Shown here piece after piece: positions 8,641 to 16,907 of a stretch of 64,000 bases of DNA. The position numbers and the translations under genes are program-made. Within the stretch, counting starts at the first letter, position 1. Every line of letters starts with the position of its first letter. The notes beneath the pieces are model-generated. The model worked only from the letters and a program-made list of their open reading frames with translations, made no database searches and was not told where the DNA came from. Location: positions 21,258 to 85,257 of the forward strand of contig CALJLD010000060.1 in assembly GCA_937982665.1 (NCBI GenBank), read 5' to 3'. Source of the DNA: an uncultured Planctomycetales bacterium. Lineage in GTDB: Bacteria; Planctomycetota; Planctomycetia; Pirellulales; S012-138.

Positions 8641-10659
8641 TCAGTTGCCTGTGGCCTGGTCAAATGCTTGCTGCCCACCGACGACGGGCAGTTCCAGTGA
8701 AGTACCGTCCAAGTCAATCGTCAGCTCCGTTCCGGCTTCCGGCCAGAGGGTGAAGTCGCGATCGCTGGACATGATCATCAGGCCAATCTGCTGGCCGGCC
8801 CGAATGACCTGATCGTCCGGCTGCAGATCGAATGTCATCTCGTAGAACTTGCCGGGCACCAGCGGTTCGCTCTCTGTGAGTGACTTGTAGTTCTGCGGAT
8901 CAGCCCAACCTCGCGTGATCAGGTTGTCGGTAATCGGCGTTCGCGACCTTCCGCGGCCACGCCCACGTCCACGGCGCCCCCGCTGACCTTGGTTCTCTTC
9001 GCCTTCCGGTTGCGGCCTTTCCGCCCAGGGAAGCGAGACCAGCCACACGGAAAGATTTGCCGCCGGCTTGCTGCTGGCCAGTTTGATTGTGATTCGCGGC
9101 GTTCCGGAGATGTGCAAGTCTTCCGTCAACTCCGCAGTGGCGTAGATCAGCCGGTTTTCGGACTCCTCCGCCTGGGCCAACGTCGCGCCGTCGTGACTCA
9201 CGTCATCGATCAGCTTCTCCACGCTGGCTCCGCCTGACCGATTGCTTTGCGTCGCGGCAGGGCTGAGTGAACCAACTTTGTTACCGCCTGCGGAAAGGCG
9301 AAGCGTCACGGGGGCTGAATCCGGATGAGGATAGTCTTCGTACGAAGTTGGCTCCTGCCGATTGGCCTCTTCACGAACGACCCATGCGCGGGGATCATTC
9401 TCGACGCCGTTTTCGATTCCGTACAAATAGCGTGTGAACCAGCGGTTCATCATGGAAAACGGCGGCGGCCCTCCATGCCCTCCCTGATGGAAAAAGCATT
9501 GGACCGGGACGCCCTTCTCCTTCAACGCCTGATAGATCCGCACGCTGTGTTCCGGAACGACGTTCCAATCGTTGAAGCCGTGGGCGATCAGCGTGGCGGC
9601 TTTGAGCGGACCAAGATCATTCAGGTAATCGCGGCCGGCCCAAAACTCATTGTAGTCGCCAGTCACACGGTCAAAGTTGGCCATCAACTCGTCTTCGCGG
9701 ACGAGTGTGTTACAGCCATCGCGACCCTCAGGATCGCCGCTGTGGATGTAGTCATACAACACGTCGATATCTTCGCCCATGTAACCGCCTGGGTGGCGGA
9801 TGAGTCCGTTTGAGCGGTAGTAATGGTAGTATGAAGTATTGGGTGCGATGGGGATGATTGCTTCCAATCCGTCAACACCGGTGGTGGCCGCCGCGAGCGG
9901 AAGCGTTCCGTTGTACGAAGTGCCCGTCATTCCCACCTTGCCGGTACACCAACTTGTGGCGTCCACTTCTTCATCGCCATCAACTTCGGTATAACCCTTC
10001 GCGCGCCCGTTGAGCCAATCGACAATGGCCTTGGGTGCGAGCGATTCGTTGTCGCCGCCCACGGTTGGGCAGCCTTCGGACAATCCGGTGCCCGGCGAAC
10101 AAGAATGCACAACTGCAAAGCCGCGCGGAACCCAGTTGTTGATTTCGCTACGAGAAATGATCGGCCGGTTAATACGGGCTTGAATCTCCGGCGGGTGCTC
10201 GCGCACCGGCGGCTCTGCGCCAAGTTCCTGCTCCGGATTCCAGAAGAACTCGCGGTTTGCCCCGGATGTGCCTGAGTAATAAGGACTCGTGGCATAGATG
10301 ACGGGAACCTTCAGGCCTTCGGTTTCTGTCTGCTTGGGCCGCGTGACGTCCACGTGCATGCGGTCAAGCTTGCCGTCCTTGTCGGAATCGAACGAAGTCT
10401 CCACCCAAAGGTCGTACTGAATCCACTCATCGGGATTGTTGAACGCTTCCACTACCTGGGCTTCGCCGTTCTCGAAATTCGGTTTGGCCGCATTGCCGTC
10501 ATCCTGCGCGCGAACCGCGTCAGTGGCGTTCTGTTGGTTGCCACCTTGCTGATCTTGCGAACCCGCTCGACTGGCCGAATAGGCCAAGAGCGATACCAAG
10601 ACAATCGTCAACGTGGAAACAAGAACCGGCTTCACGCGAGCTTTTTGGGACAACTTCAT
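8641..10659 (-). CDS. Secreted Xaa-Pro dipeptidyl-peptidase-like hydrolase (S15/CocE family)
   Basis: 672 residues. A signal peptide (about residues 1-33, LVSTLTIVLVSLLAYSAS) starts the protein. The alpha/beta-hydrolase domain has the nucleophile elbow GMTGTSYNG with Ser248, the acid region AHGFNDWNVVPEH and the catalytic His in HQGGHGGPP. The C-terminal part is the jelly-roll PepX_C domain. It would cleave Xaa-Pro dipeptides or act as an acylase/esterase outside the cytoplasm. Odd feature: a low-complexity Arg/Gly insert at about residues 556-573 (GQRGRRGRGRGRGRSR) inside the jelly-roll. The ATG follows GGTGAG, an acceptable ribosome site. Upstream gap of 190 bp to the glycosyltransferase. 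Confidence 0.9.
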   Translation of the reverse strand: MKLSQKARVKPVLVSTLTIVLVSLLAYSASRAGSQDQQGGNQQNATDAVRAQDDGNAAKPNFENGEAQVVEAFNNPDEWIQYDLWVETSFDSDKDGKLDRMHVDVTRPKQTETEGLKVPVIYATSPYYSGTSGANREFFWNPEQELGAEPPVREHPPEIQARINRPIISRSEINNWVPRGFAVVHSCSPGTGLSEGCPTVGGDNESLAPKAIVDWLNGRAKGYTEVDGDEEVDATSWCTGKVGMTGTSYNGTLPLAAATTGVDGLEAIIPIAPNTSYYHYYRSNGLIRHPGGYMGEDIDVLYDYIHSGDPEGRDGCNTLVREDELMANFDRVTGDYNEFWAGRDYLNDLGPLKAATLIAHGFNDWNVVPEHSVRIYQALKEKGVPVQCFFHQGGHGGPPPFSMMNRWFTRYLYGIENGVENDPRAWVVREEANRQEPTSYEDYPHPDSAPVTLRLSAGGNKVGSLSPAATQSNRSGGASVEKLIDDVSHDGATLAQAEESENRLIYATAELTEDLHISGTPRITIKLASSKPAANLSVWLVSLPWAERPQPEGEENQGQRGRRGRGRGRGRSRTPITDNLITRGWADPQNYKSLTESEPLVPGKFYEMTFDLQPDDQVIRAGQQIGLMIMSSDRDFTLWPEAGTELTIDLDGTSLELPVVGGQQAFDQATGN

Positions 10660-10850
10660 ATCTCACCCGTTGAAGAATGAATTTGGTACTTTCGCAGCCT
10701 GCGCCTGGCTCGAACCCATCGCTTTTGCGGGAACAGGCTGGCGTTGCATTGGGCAATAGTATAAGAGCCAGTCTCGCACGATGCTCGCTGTATTTCGACA
10801 ATTCGCGCGCGGCAGAAAAAGTCACTCAACGCGTGTGTGTAAAGGCAAAC

Positions 10851-11996
10851 TCAGGGCGATAGCTCCAGCAATTCGCCATAGATTTCCTGCAAGCGATCCA
10901 GCCGCGTGCGGAACGAAAGGTCCGTTTCGACGCGTTTTCTGGCAGCATCGATGCGCTCGGCTGTCTCTTGCTTGTCCGTAATCGCGCGGACAATCGCGTC
11001 GGCGAGTTGTTGCGGTTCGCGTGGCGGAACAATCAGGGCATCCGTGCCGGGCCGGACGAGTTGCGTTGTGCCGCCGACGTCGGTCGCCACGATGGGCAAC
11101 CGGCAAGCCATTGCTTCGACAAGGACAGTCGGCGTGCCTTCGTAATCAGAAGATTGCACAAAGAGATCAAACGCATGGTACAAATCGCGCATGTCTCCGC
11201 GGTGGCCCAGCATTGTGCATTCGTTGGTCAGGCCAAGTCGTTCGATGCATTCGCGAATCTCCTGATCCTTGCTGCCGGTGCCACAGATGAACAGCCGCAG
11301 CTCAGGGTGATCCGGTTTCAAAAGCGCGAGCGTCTCCGCAAGGACGTCAAATCGCTTTTGCGGTTCAACACGACCGACCCCGCACAAAGCGATTTGGCCC
11401 GGCTGGATTCCCAACTGCTCGCGGAGTTTCTCCCTCAGCCCTGGGGCCGGTTCGAAGTCTTCGGGGTCCACGCCGTTGAGCAACACGGTCACTTGCTCGG
11501 CTTTTCCGCCCGACCGTAAGTACGTGTCACGCAAGTCCTCTGAAACTGCAACAATCCGCGGAAAGGATCGAAGGATTCTTCGCTCGGCCGGGTAGTAGAA
11601 GAAGCGCTCGAGCGGTGTGTGACCCGTCCAGCCATGCAAGGTGGCGATCGGCAAGAAGTTTCGCTTGCGCAAAAGCCGCCATGTATGGAAGACCGGCTTA
11701 TACCCATGCGCGTGAATGATACGCGGCTGCAACTGTTCCACAATCTGTGTCAGTTGCTTGCCGACTTCTCGGTCCAGGACACCGCGCTGGCATATCTCGT
11801 GAATGTCGATTCCCAGCGATCGCGCCCTGTCTGTGAAACTGAACTGCTCGTCAACCACGTCACGGATCACGCAGATGGACATGGCGAACCGCTGGGGGTC
11901 AATCCGCGAAGCGGTGCGCAGCACGATCTCTTCCGCACCACCGCCTGGGCCGGTGACACTCATGATTGTCAGAATGCGAGCGATGTCTTCCGACAT
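10851..11996 (-). CDS. Glycosyltransferase family 4 (GT-B)
   Basis: 381 residues from ATG 11996 (MSEDIARILTIMSVTGPGGG). The N-terminal Rossmann domain carries the donor/acceptor GGGAE loop. The C-terminal domain begins after LLNGVDPEDFEP and contains VGRVEPQKRFD, then the E-x7-E region FVQSSDYEGTPTVLVEAMAC, a hallmark of GT4 retaining transferases. It likely adds a sugar to a surface glycan or glycolipid using a nucleotide-sugar donor; the specific linkage is unknown. A longer reading from 12140 would overlap the MOSC gene by 89 bp and adds residues foreign to the family, so it was rejected. Confidence 0.92.
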   Translation of the reverse strand: MSEDIARILTIMSVTGPGGGAEEIVLRTASRIDPQRFAMSICVIRDVVDEQFSFTDRARSLGIDIHEICQRGVLDREVGKQLTQIVEQLQPRIIHAHGYKPVFHTWRLLRKRNFLPIATLHGWTGHTPLERFFYYPAERRILRSFPRIVAVSEDLRDTYLRSGGKAEQVTVLLNGVDPEDFEPAPGLREKLREQLGIQPGQIALCGVGRVEPQKRFDVLAETLALLKPDHPELRLFICGTGSKDQEIRECIERLGLTNECTMLGHRGDMRDLYHAFDLFVQSSDYEGTPTVLVEAMACRLPIVATDVGGTTQLVRPGTDALIVPPREPQQLADAIVRAITDKQETAERIDAARKRVETDLSFRTRLDRLQEIYGELLELSP

Positions 11997-12051
11997 GCGA
12001 ACGGCGCGAAGCAAGAAAATGCGAGATAAGTTACAGCGAGCGAGTTGATCG

Positions 12052-12543
12052 TTATTCGCCGGTTGGGCCGGAAGACGAAGCCACATCGGCCGGCAGCGGA
12101 ACAACGCGGATCTCATCACCGACAGAGAAAGTGCCTGCATGAAGCACTCGACCGTGCACTCCCGCGCGGACCTGCGGCTTCAGCGCATCTTTCAGCCCCG
12201 GCTGCAAACGATCCATCAGCCCGCAGGGATGAGTCTCGCCTTCGACGCGAATCCGCACATCGCCGATTTCCAACATGCAGTCGAACGACTCGGCAAGCTT
12301 GAGGCCCCGCACCAGGACGTTAGCCCGGCGAGTGTGCCAGGGAATATCGACGTTGAGTTCGCCTGTTGTTTCGTCCCATTGCTCGGCCGAAATGAATGTG
12401 ACACCGCGATGGGGCGAACTCGGCAAGTCACCTTCGATGCCACCAGCGACCGCGACTGTGGCTTCGTCGATCAACTGCATCGGCCCTTCTTTTTCAGTGC
12501 GGATGGCAATGGCTTCAATCTTGCCGGTCTGCTGTTCGCTCAT
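12052..12543 (-). CDS. MOSC domain protein
   Basis: 163 residues spanning a single MOSC (molybdenum cofactor sulfurase C-terminal) beta-barrel domain: AVAGGIEGDLPSSPHRGVTF near the start, RRANVLVRGLKLAESFDCML, and the conserved cysteine region HPCGLMDRLQPGLK at about residues 107-120, ending with GRVLHAGTFSVGDEIRV. MOSC domains are thought to bind and transfer sulfur or handle molybdenum cofactor. A molybdopterin-type oxidoreductase domain is encoded at 3856 in the same window, but there is no operon link. Spacing to the glycosyltransferase is 55 bp on the same strand. Confidence 0.9.
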   Translation of the reverse strand: MSEQQTGKIEAIAIRTEKEGPMQLIDEATVAVAGGIEGDLPSSPHRGVTFISAEQWDETTGELNVDIPWHTRRANVLVRGLKLAESFDCMLEIGDVRIRVEGETHPCGLMDRLQPGLKDALKPQVRAGVHGRVLHAGTFSVGDEIRVVPLPADVASSSGPTGE

Positions 12544-12604
12544 GACTGCTGATATGCACTTTCTTACGCGGTGAAGCGGGTTGGAACCGCTTATTGTTTT
12601 GTTG

Positions 12605-13300
12605 TTACGATCTTATCGCCAAAGACATTGAATGCGTTTGGCCCTTTGCACTGCTGGGCCCCGCAACGTTCAACTTCTTCGGACCGCTGATGTATTGATT
12701 GTCGGCAAAAATGTAGCGAAGGGGAAGGTCCGCTGCGGAAGTCACTCCAATACGCGGAGTTGTGAGGATCTCGCACACGGCATCGCGGATTTCGGGCTGA
12801 TCCCGTGCCTCGGCAATGAACAGCGATCGGCCTTTCGTCAAATCCCAGCCATTGAATTGGCGGTCAATCGCAAAGGCCTCGCATAGCCGGGCGGGTCCTC
12901 GGGCAAGGTCACGTACAGCATCGCGCCCTCGTCGTTGTCGCATCAAAGACATTCCAGCGAGCGGGTGAACTGCACGAATCAAGGCGGCACAGCCGGTACC
13001 CTCGGCGTCAGCGACGGTGTTGAAACAATGCCGTGCGTGAATCACATAGACATAGGCCGTGCCAGGCGGACCAAAAATTGCGGCCGTCTTGCGGTTGCTG
13101 CCGGCGACGGCATGACAGGCAGAATCTCCTTGGGGCAAGTAGGCTTCGGTTTCAACAATGCGGCCCAGAGTGGCGCCTTCTCGCGAACGCCTGACGATGA
13201 GCTTTCCTAACAGCTCACGCGCGACATCTCTCACATCGCGATCATAGAACTCGCGCGGCAGTGGCGATGGATGTGTGATGGCGTTCGTTTCTTTACTCAT
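12605..13300 (-). CDS. 3-methyladenine DNA glycosylase (AAG/MPG family)
   Basis: 231 residues from ATG 13300. Motifs of the family are present: DVARELLGKLIVRR, GRIVETEAYLPQGDSACHA with the catalytic Glu and the base-flipping Tyr, FGPPGTAYVYVIH, CFNTVADAEG, LARGPARLCEAFAID and a C-terminal TPRIGVTSAADLPLRYIFAD. It excises alkylated purines to start base excision repair. The start overlaps the end of the upstream kinase gene by 8 bp (ATGAGTAA), which suggests translational coupling. A longer reading from 13438 lies wholly inside the kinase gene and is unlikely. Confidence 0.93.
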   Translation of the reverse strand: MSKETNAITHPSPLPREFYDRDVRDVARELLGKLIVRRSREGATLGRIVETEAYLPQGDSACHAVAGSNRKTAAIFGPPGTAYVYVIHARHCFNTVADAEGTGCAALIRAVHPLAGMSLMRQRRGRDAVRDLARGPARLCEAFAIDRQFNGWDLTKGRSLFIAEARDQPEIRDAVCEILTTPRIGVTSAADLPLRYIFADNQYISGPKKLNVAGPSSAKGQTHSMSLAIRS

Positions 13301-15122
13301 TGCCGTCGGCTTCGTTCGATTCCGCCTCGGCGAGTTTTCTGGTGGCACTGTCAACATACTCTTGGGCCCAAGATTCGTCGGCGTAAAGAGTTTGAAGACC
13401 ACGGAGGATTTGCTTGCCTTGTTCGCGGTCCTCGGCATTTCCGTTGCTCAGAAATCGATCAGCGCGACCGAGACTCGATTCGATGAAATCTATTGCATCC
13501 TCGCGATATTCCGTCGCCGGCTCGCTGAGCTCTCCCAACTCGTATTCGGCGGCCTCTAGATACTCAGGCAGATTCTCTATCTCATCACGGTCAATTCCCG
13601 CGGCTAGCACAACGAACGTTTGCAGCATTTCGGTTTGCCGGGTTGGCGAGAGCTGCGCATCGGTGGCACTCAAGAATAGACGCTCCAGCGGGTGCAATTT
13701 TCCGGGAGGCTTTCGACGTAATCGGTTGCGAAGATTGCGAGTGTTGGTGTTCTGTGCAAATGTGTTTTGGAAAGTACGAACTGCTTCCGCGTCCGAATGA
13801 TTTGGAAAACGCTCAAGAAACTCAACGACTTTTTCCTCCACACGGTTGTATGCGTCTTCCGTGTCTTGCCCGATGGCTTGTTCAATTTCCGCATACAGAT
13901 CATTAGCGCTAGGTGGTTGCATGAACCACCACACCAGGCCCAAGATGACAATCAATGCTGTCGCCAGCAAAACGATCTTTGGCCAGTTGCGAGTTGGTTC
14001 GTCGTCAGAAAGTAAGTCTTCGCCCAGGTCACTCTCATCCACTTCCGTGTAATGAGTTGCCGGCGCAACTTCGCCTGACTCCGGATCACGGGCAACCACC
14101 GAAGCCTGTGTCGCGGCCAGATCTGAGTTCCCGGTTTGGCGAGTTGGCCCCATCAAATCGACCGAGTCGTTCTTGTGCTCGCCGGTGGCCACTCGTGTGA
14201 GTTCGATTTGTCCAGTCGCGCCAGGGTCAACGTGTGGGTCCGCGGGCGTTACGCCGGTGCCAAGTTCAAAATCACCGTCGCCTTCAGGCTTGACAATCTG
14301 TTTGGAAAGCCCCCGTTCGGTTGATTCCAAACGACGCATCAAAACCGCGGCGTTGGAGACGCGCTCTTGCGGATCCTTTGACAACAGTTGCATGACGATG
14401 TCGTCAAACTCTCTGGGCACGTCCGCGTTGTGCCGCCGCAGCGGGTCGGGCTTGGAAAACCGCTGCATCTGCAGGACATCAACAATCGACTTGGAAACAA
14501 ACGGAGGACGTCCGGCCACTAATGCGTAAAGAACTACGCCCAAGCTGTAGAGATCGCTGCGATGACTGACGGGGCGTCCGTCGGCTTGTTCGGGAGCCAT
14601 GAACTCGGCGGTGCCGATAACACCGCCGGCCATGGTCATGCCGGAGGCGCCAAACAACTTGGCGATCCCGAAATCGGAAATCTTGATTTGGCCTTCAGGC
14701 GTGATCATCAAGTTGGCAGGCTTGATATCGCGATGGATCACGCCGCGGTCGTGCGCGTGCTTGAGCCCTTTGCACATTTGCACGCCGATTTGGGTCGCCT
14801 CGGACCAATCGAACTTTCGCCCTTTGCGAACCTCTTGCTCAAGGCTGCTGCCTTCGACAAGTTCCATTGTGTAGAAGAGTGTGCCATCCTGCTCCCCAAA
14901 GCCAAAGAGTCGCACGATGTTCTCATGCCGTAGTTTCCGCAACGTTTCAATCTCTTGTTCAAAACGCTCGCGAAAACCTTCGTCCGAGGCCAGAGACTGC
15001 GAAAGGACTTTGACCGCGACTCGCTCGCCGGAGTCTTCATTCAGACCTGCGAAGACGGTCCCCATGCCGCCCCGGCCAAGTTGGTCACTAATGGTGTAAG
15101 GGCCAAGTTGCTTGAAATTCAT
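13293..15122 (-). CDS. Membrane-anchored Hanks-type Ser/Thr protein kinase
   Basis: 609 residues. An N-terminal kinase domain (about residues 8-275) has GRGGMGTVF, VAVKVL with Lys38, HRDIKPANL, SDFGIAK and MAPEQ, so all catalytic elements are intact. An acidic, low-complexity linker follows. One TM segment lies at about 384-404 (IVLLATALIVILGLVWWFM), placing roughly 200 residues on the far side of the membrane; this part is helical, Glu/Arg-rich, and may be a repeat-type sensor, but no family is recognised. Layout resembles PknB-like transmembrane kinases. The stop overlaps the start of the DNA glycosylase gene. Confidence 0.93.
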   Translation of the reverse strand: MNFKQLGPYTISDQLGRGGMGTVFAGLNEDSGERVAVKVLSQSLASDEGFRERFEQEIETLRKLRHENIVRLFGFGEQDGTLFYTMELVEGSSLEQEVRKGRKFDWSEATQIGVQMCKGLKHAHDRGVIHRDIKPANLMITPEGQIKISDFGIAKLFGASGMTMAGGVIGTAEFMAPEQADGRPVSHRSDLYSLGVVLYALVAGRPPFVSKSIVDVLQMQRFSKPDPLRRHNADVPREFDDIVMQLLSKDPQERVSNAAVLMRRLESTERGLSKQIVKPEGDGDFELGTGVTPADPHVDPGATGQIELTRVATGEHKNDSVDLMGPTRQTGNSDLAATQASVVARDPESGEVAPATHYTEVDESDLGEDLLSDDEPTRNWPKIVLLATALIVILGLVWWFMQPPSANDLYAEIEQAIGQDTEDAYNRVEEKVVEFLERFPNHSDAEAVRTFQNTFAQNTNTRNLRNRLRRKPPGKLHPLERLFLSATDAQLSPTRQTEMLQTFVVLAAGIDRDEIENLPEYLEAAEYELGELSEPATEYREDAIDFIESSLGRADRFLSNGNAEDREQGKQILRGLQTLYADESWAQEYVDSATRKLAEAESNEADGNE

Positions 15123-15249
15123 AGCGAGTCAGTCGGCCAGCCGGAAGTCGGCCAAAGAGTACGAATGTGTGTTCACGCCCAGCATCGAGTTTATCAAGCG
15201 TCAGGCAAGAAAACACGCAGGGCAATACTCAAGCGTTTTTGCGGGGCGA

Positions 15250-16257
15250 TCACTGAACGGCCGCGAATCCTCCAATGTCCTCGGCGATTTCCGCGGCAAC
15301 CTCGGCCACATCGCGATTTGCATTCATCTCCACCACACGGCATTCACTCAGGCTTCGCAACCACGTCCGCTGGCGTTTCGCGAATCGTCGCGTGGCCGTT
15401 TGGATATCCGCAATCAATGAGTTGGAATCTTGCTGAGAATTCAGCGTTTCAAGCAATTGCCGATAACCCACGGCCTGAGATGCTGTTCGACCCAGCGGCC
15501 CAGCAGCGGCAAGGATTCGCACTTCTTCTCGCCAGCCACTTTCCAGCATACTTTCGACGCGACTGTTAATCCGAGGATTGAGTTCGTCGGTTGGCCAATT
15601 CAGCCAGTAGACGCGGCAGTCCTCGCGCGGGACCGGTTGGGCAAAATGGGCCGGCGTGTCACTGATGGGCCGGCCAGTGATCTTGTGGACTTCCATGGCG
15701 CGAATGACGCGTTTCAAGTCGTTGGGGTTGAGCCGCTTTGCGGATGGCGGGTCAATTTCCGCCAGCCGCGCGTGGACGGCTTCCTTCCCTTGCTCCTCCG
15801 CGATGGACTGCCAATGCTCACGGAACTCCCAATCCGGCGGAGGACCGGAATCAACGCCGCGCAACAGCCCTGTCAGATACAATGGTGTGCCGCCCACAAA
15901 CAGTGACCGCTTGCCACGAGAGCTGATATCATGCATCGCCTGATGTGCAGCGGCGATGTACTGCCCCAGGCTGAATTCTTCCGACGGCGCAACCAGGTCA
16001 ATCAAGTGATGCGGTACACGGTCCCGCTCCGCGACCGAAGGCTTGGCGGTGCCAACATCCATGCCGCGGTAGACGGCCATCGAGTCAAGCGAAAGGATCT
16101 CGGCATTGATCAGTTCCGCCAACTGCAAGCCCACTGCTGACTTGCCAGACGCGGTGGGTCCGGTCAAGAAGATTGCGCGCCCGCCAACAGGATTGAAAGC
16201 ATCCGCCGCGGGAACATTCGCATCCGGAGATTGGTCTGGCTGTTGGCGCGAAGGCAT
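15250..16257 (-). CDS. miaA: tRNA dimethylallyltransferase
   Basis: 335 residues. Walker A is GPTASGKS (residues 33-40); the next motifs are LSLDSMAVYRGMDVGTAKP and HHLIDLVAPSEEFSLGQY, then GGTPLYLTGLLRG, RLNPNDLKRVIRAMEV, AVGYRQLLE and RRFAKRQRTWLR. All match MiaA, which transfers a dimethylallyl group to A37 of tRNAs reading UNN codons. Length fits, with about 26 extra residues before the P-loop. Same strand as neighbours, with 117 bp to the next gene downstream of the spoVR cluster. Confidence 0.97.
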   Translation of the reverse strand: MPSRQQPDQSPDANVPAADAFNPVGGRAIFLTGPTASGKSAVGLQLAELINAEILSLDSMAVYRGMDVGTAKPSVAERDRVPHHLIDLVAPSEEFSLGQYIAAAHQAMHDISSRGKRSLFVGGTPLYLTGLLRGVDSGPPPDWEFREHWQSIAEEQGKEAVHARLAEIDPPSAKRLNPNDLKRVIRAMEVHKITGRPISDTPAHFAQPVPREDCRVYWLNWPTDELNPRINSRVESMLESGWREEVRILAAAGPLGRTASQAVGYRQLLETLNSQQDSNSLIADIQTATRRFAKRQRTWLRSLSECRVVEMNANRDVAEVAAEIAEDIGGFAAVQ

Positions 16258-16374
16258 ACAGAGCGGCCGAGCATCTTAGCTGGCGGAAAAGCAGAGTCGT
16301 TGAGGCGCAGCTTGCGCCAAACCGCTATCCTAGCCAGCCAAGCAGCTTTTCGCGACTGATTGAGACACTGTGGG

Positions 16375-16878
16375 CTAGGGTGTTGCCTGCTCGCCAACTT
16401 TTGCCGCAGCGACGAAATCATCCGTCAACCTCAAGAGAACCTCGCGCGTAACCTCGGCATCCAACGGAGTGCGGCTTGTGCCGCCGGGAGTGTTCTTCCA
16501 CCGGCGAAGTTCAATATTCCCGCCATTGCGGACCAGCATTTCATAATACACGGTCCCGTCATCGTCCTTGCGCGGCGGAATCGAGCGCAATTGCACGACG
16601 GCGCCTTCGGAATCAATCTCGATAGGCCCAATTGCTTCGAGCAGATATGTCACGCGATCCGAAAGATCCTGCGAGACTTTCTTTAACGTCTCCGTCGCCG
16701 CACCACGAATCCGCTCGGTCTGCAGGGCCATCCGCTTAAACGCGCAGGCGATGCTGTCCAACGCGGTCAGATCAACCTCAAGGTTATCAACGTCATGCGC
16801 TAAGGTGAGATTCGCAGGCGCCGGGAGCGGTGTCGGCTGCGTGGAAAGAGCGCTGGCGAGTTGTTGACGAAGACTCAT
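16375..16878 (-). CDS. Hypothetical protein
   Basis: 167 residues, no signal peptide or TM segment. Begins MSLRQQLASALSTQPTPLPAP. The middle is helical (about 35-85, with TETLKKVSQDLSDRVTYLLE) and is followed by a beta-rich part (EGAVVQLRSIPPRKDDDGT, then YYEMLVRNGGNIELRRWKNT). The C-terminus is helical again. I do not recognise a family. It starts 29 bp downstream of the spoVR stop, so it is probably the last gene of that operon. Confidence 0.75.
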   Translation of the reverse strand: MSLRQQLASALSTQPTPLPAPANLTLAHDVDNLEVDLTALDSIACAFKRMALQTERIRGAATETLKKVSQDLSDRVTYLLEAIGPIEIDSEGAVVQLRSIPPRKDDDGTVYYEMLVRNGGNIELRRWKNTPGGTSRTPLDAEVTREVLLRLTDDFVAAAKVGEQATP

Positions 16879-16907
16879 GGGATGGCCTCTTCTTCTGGCC
16901 GCAGTTT

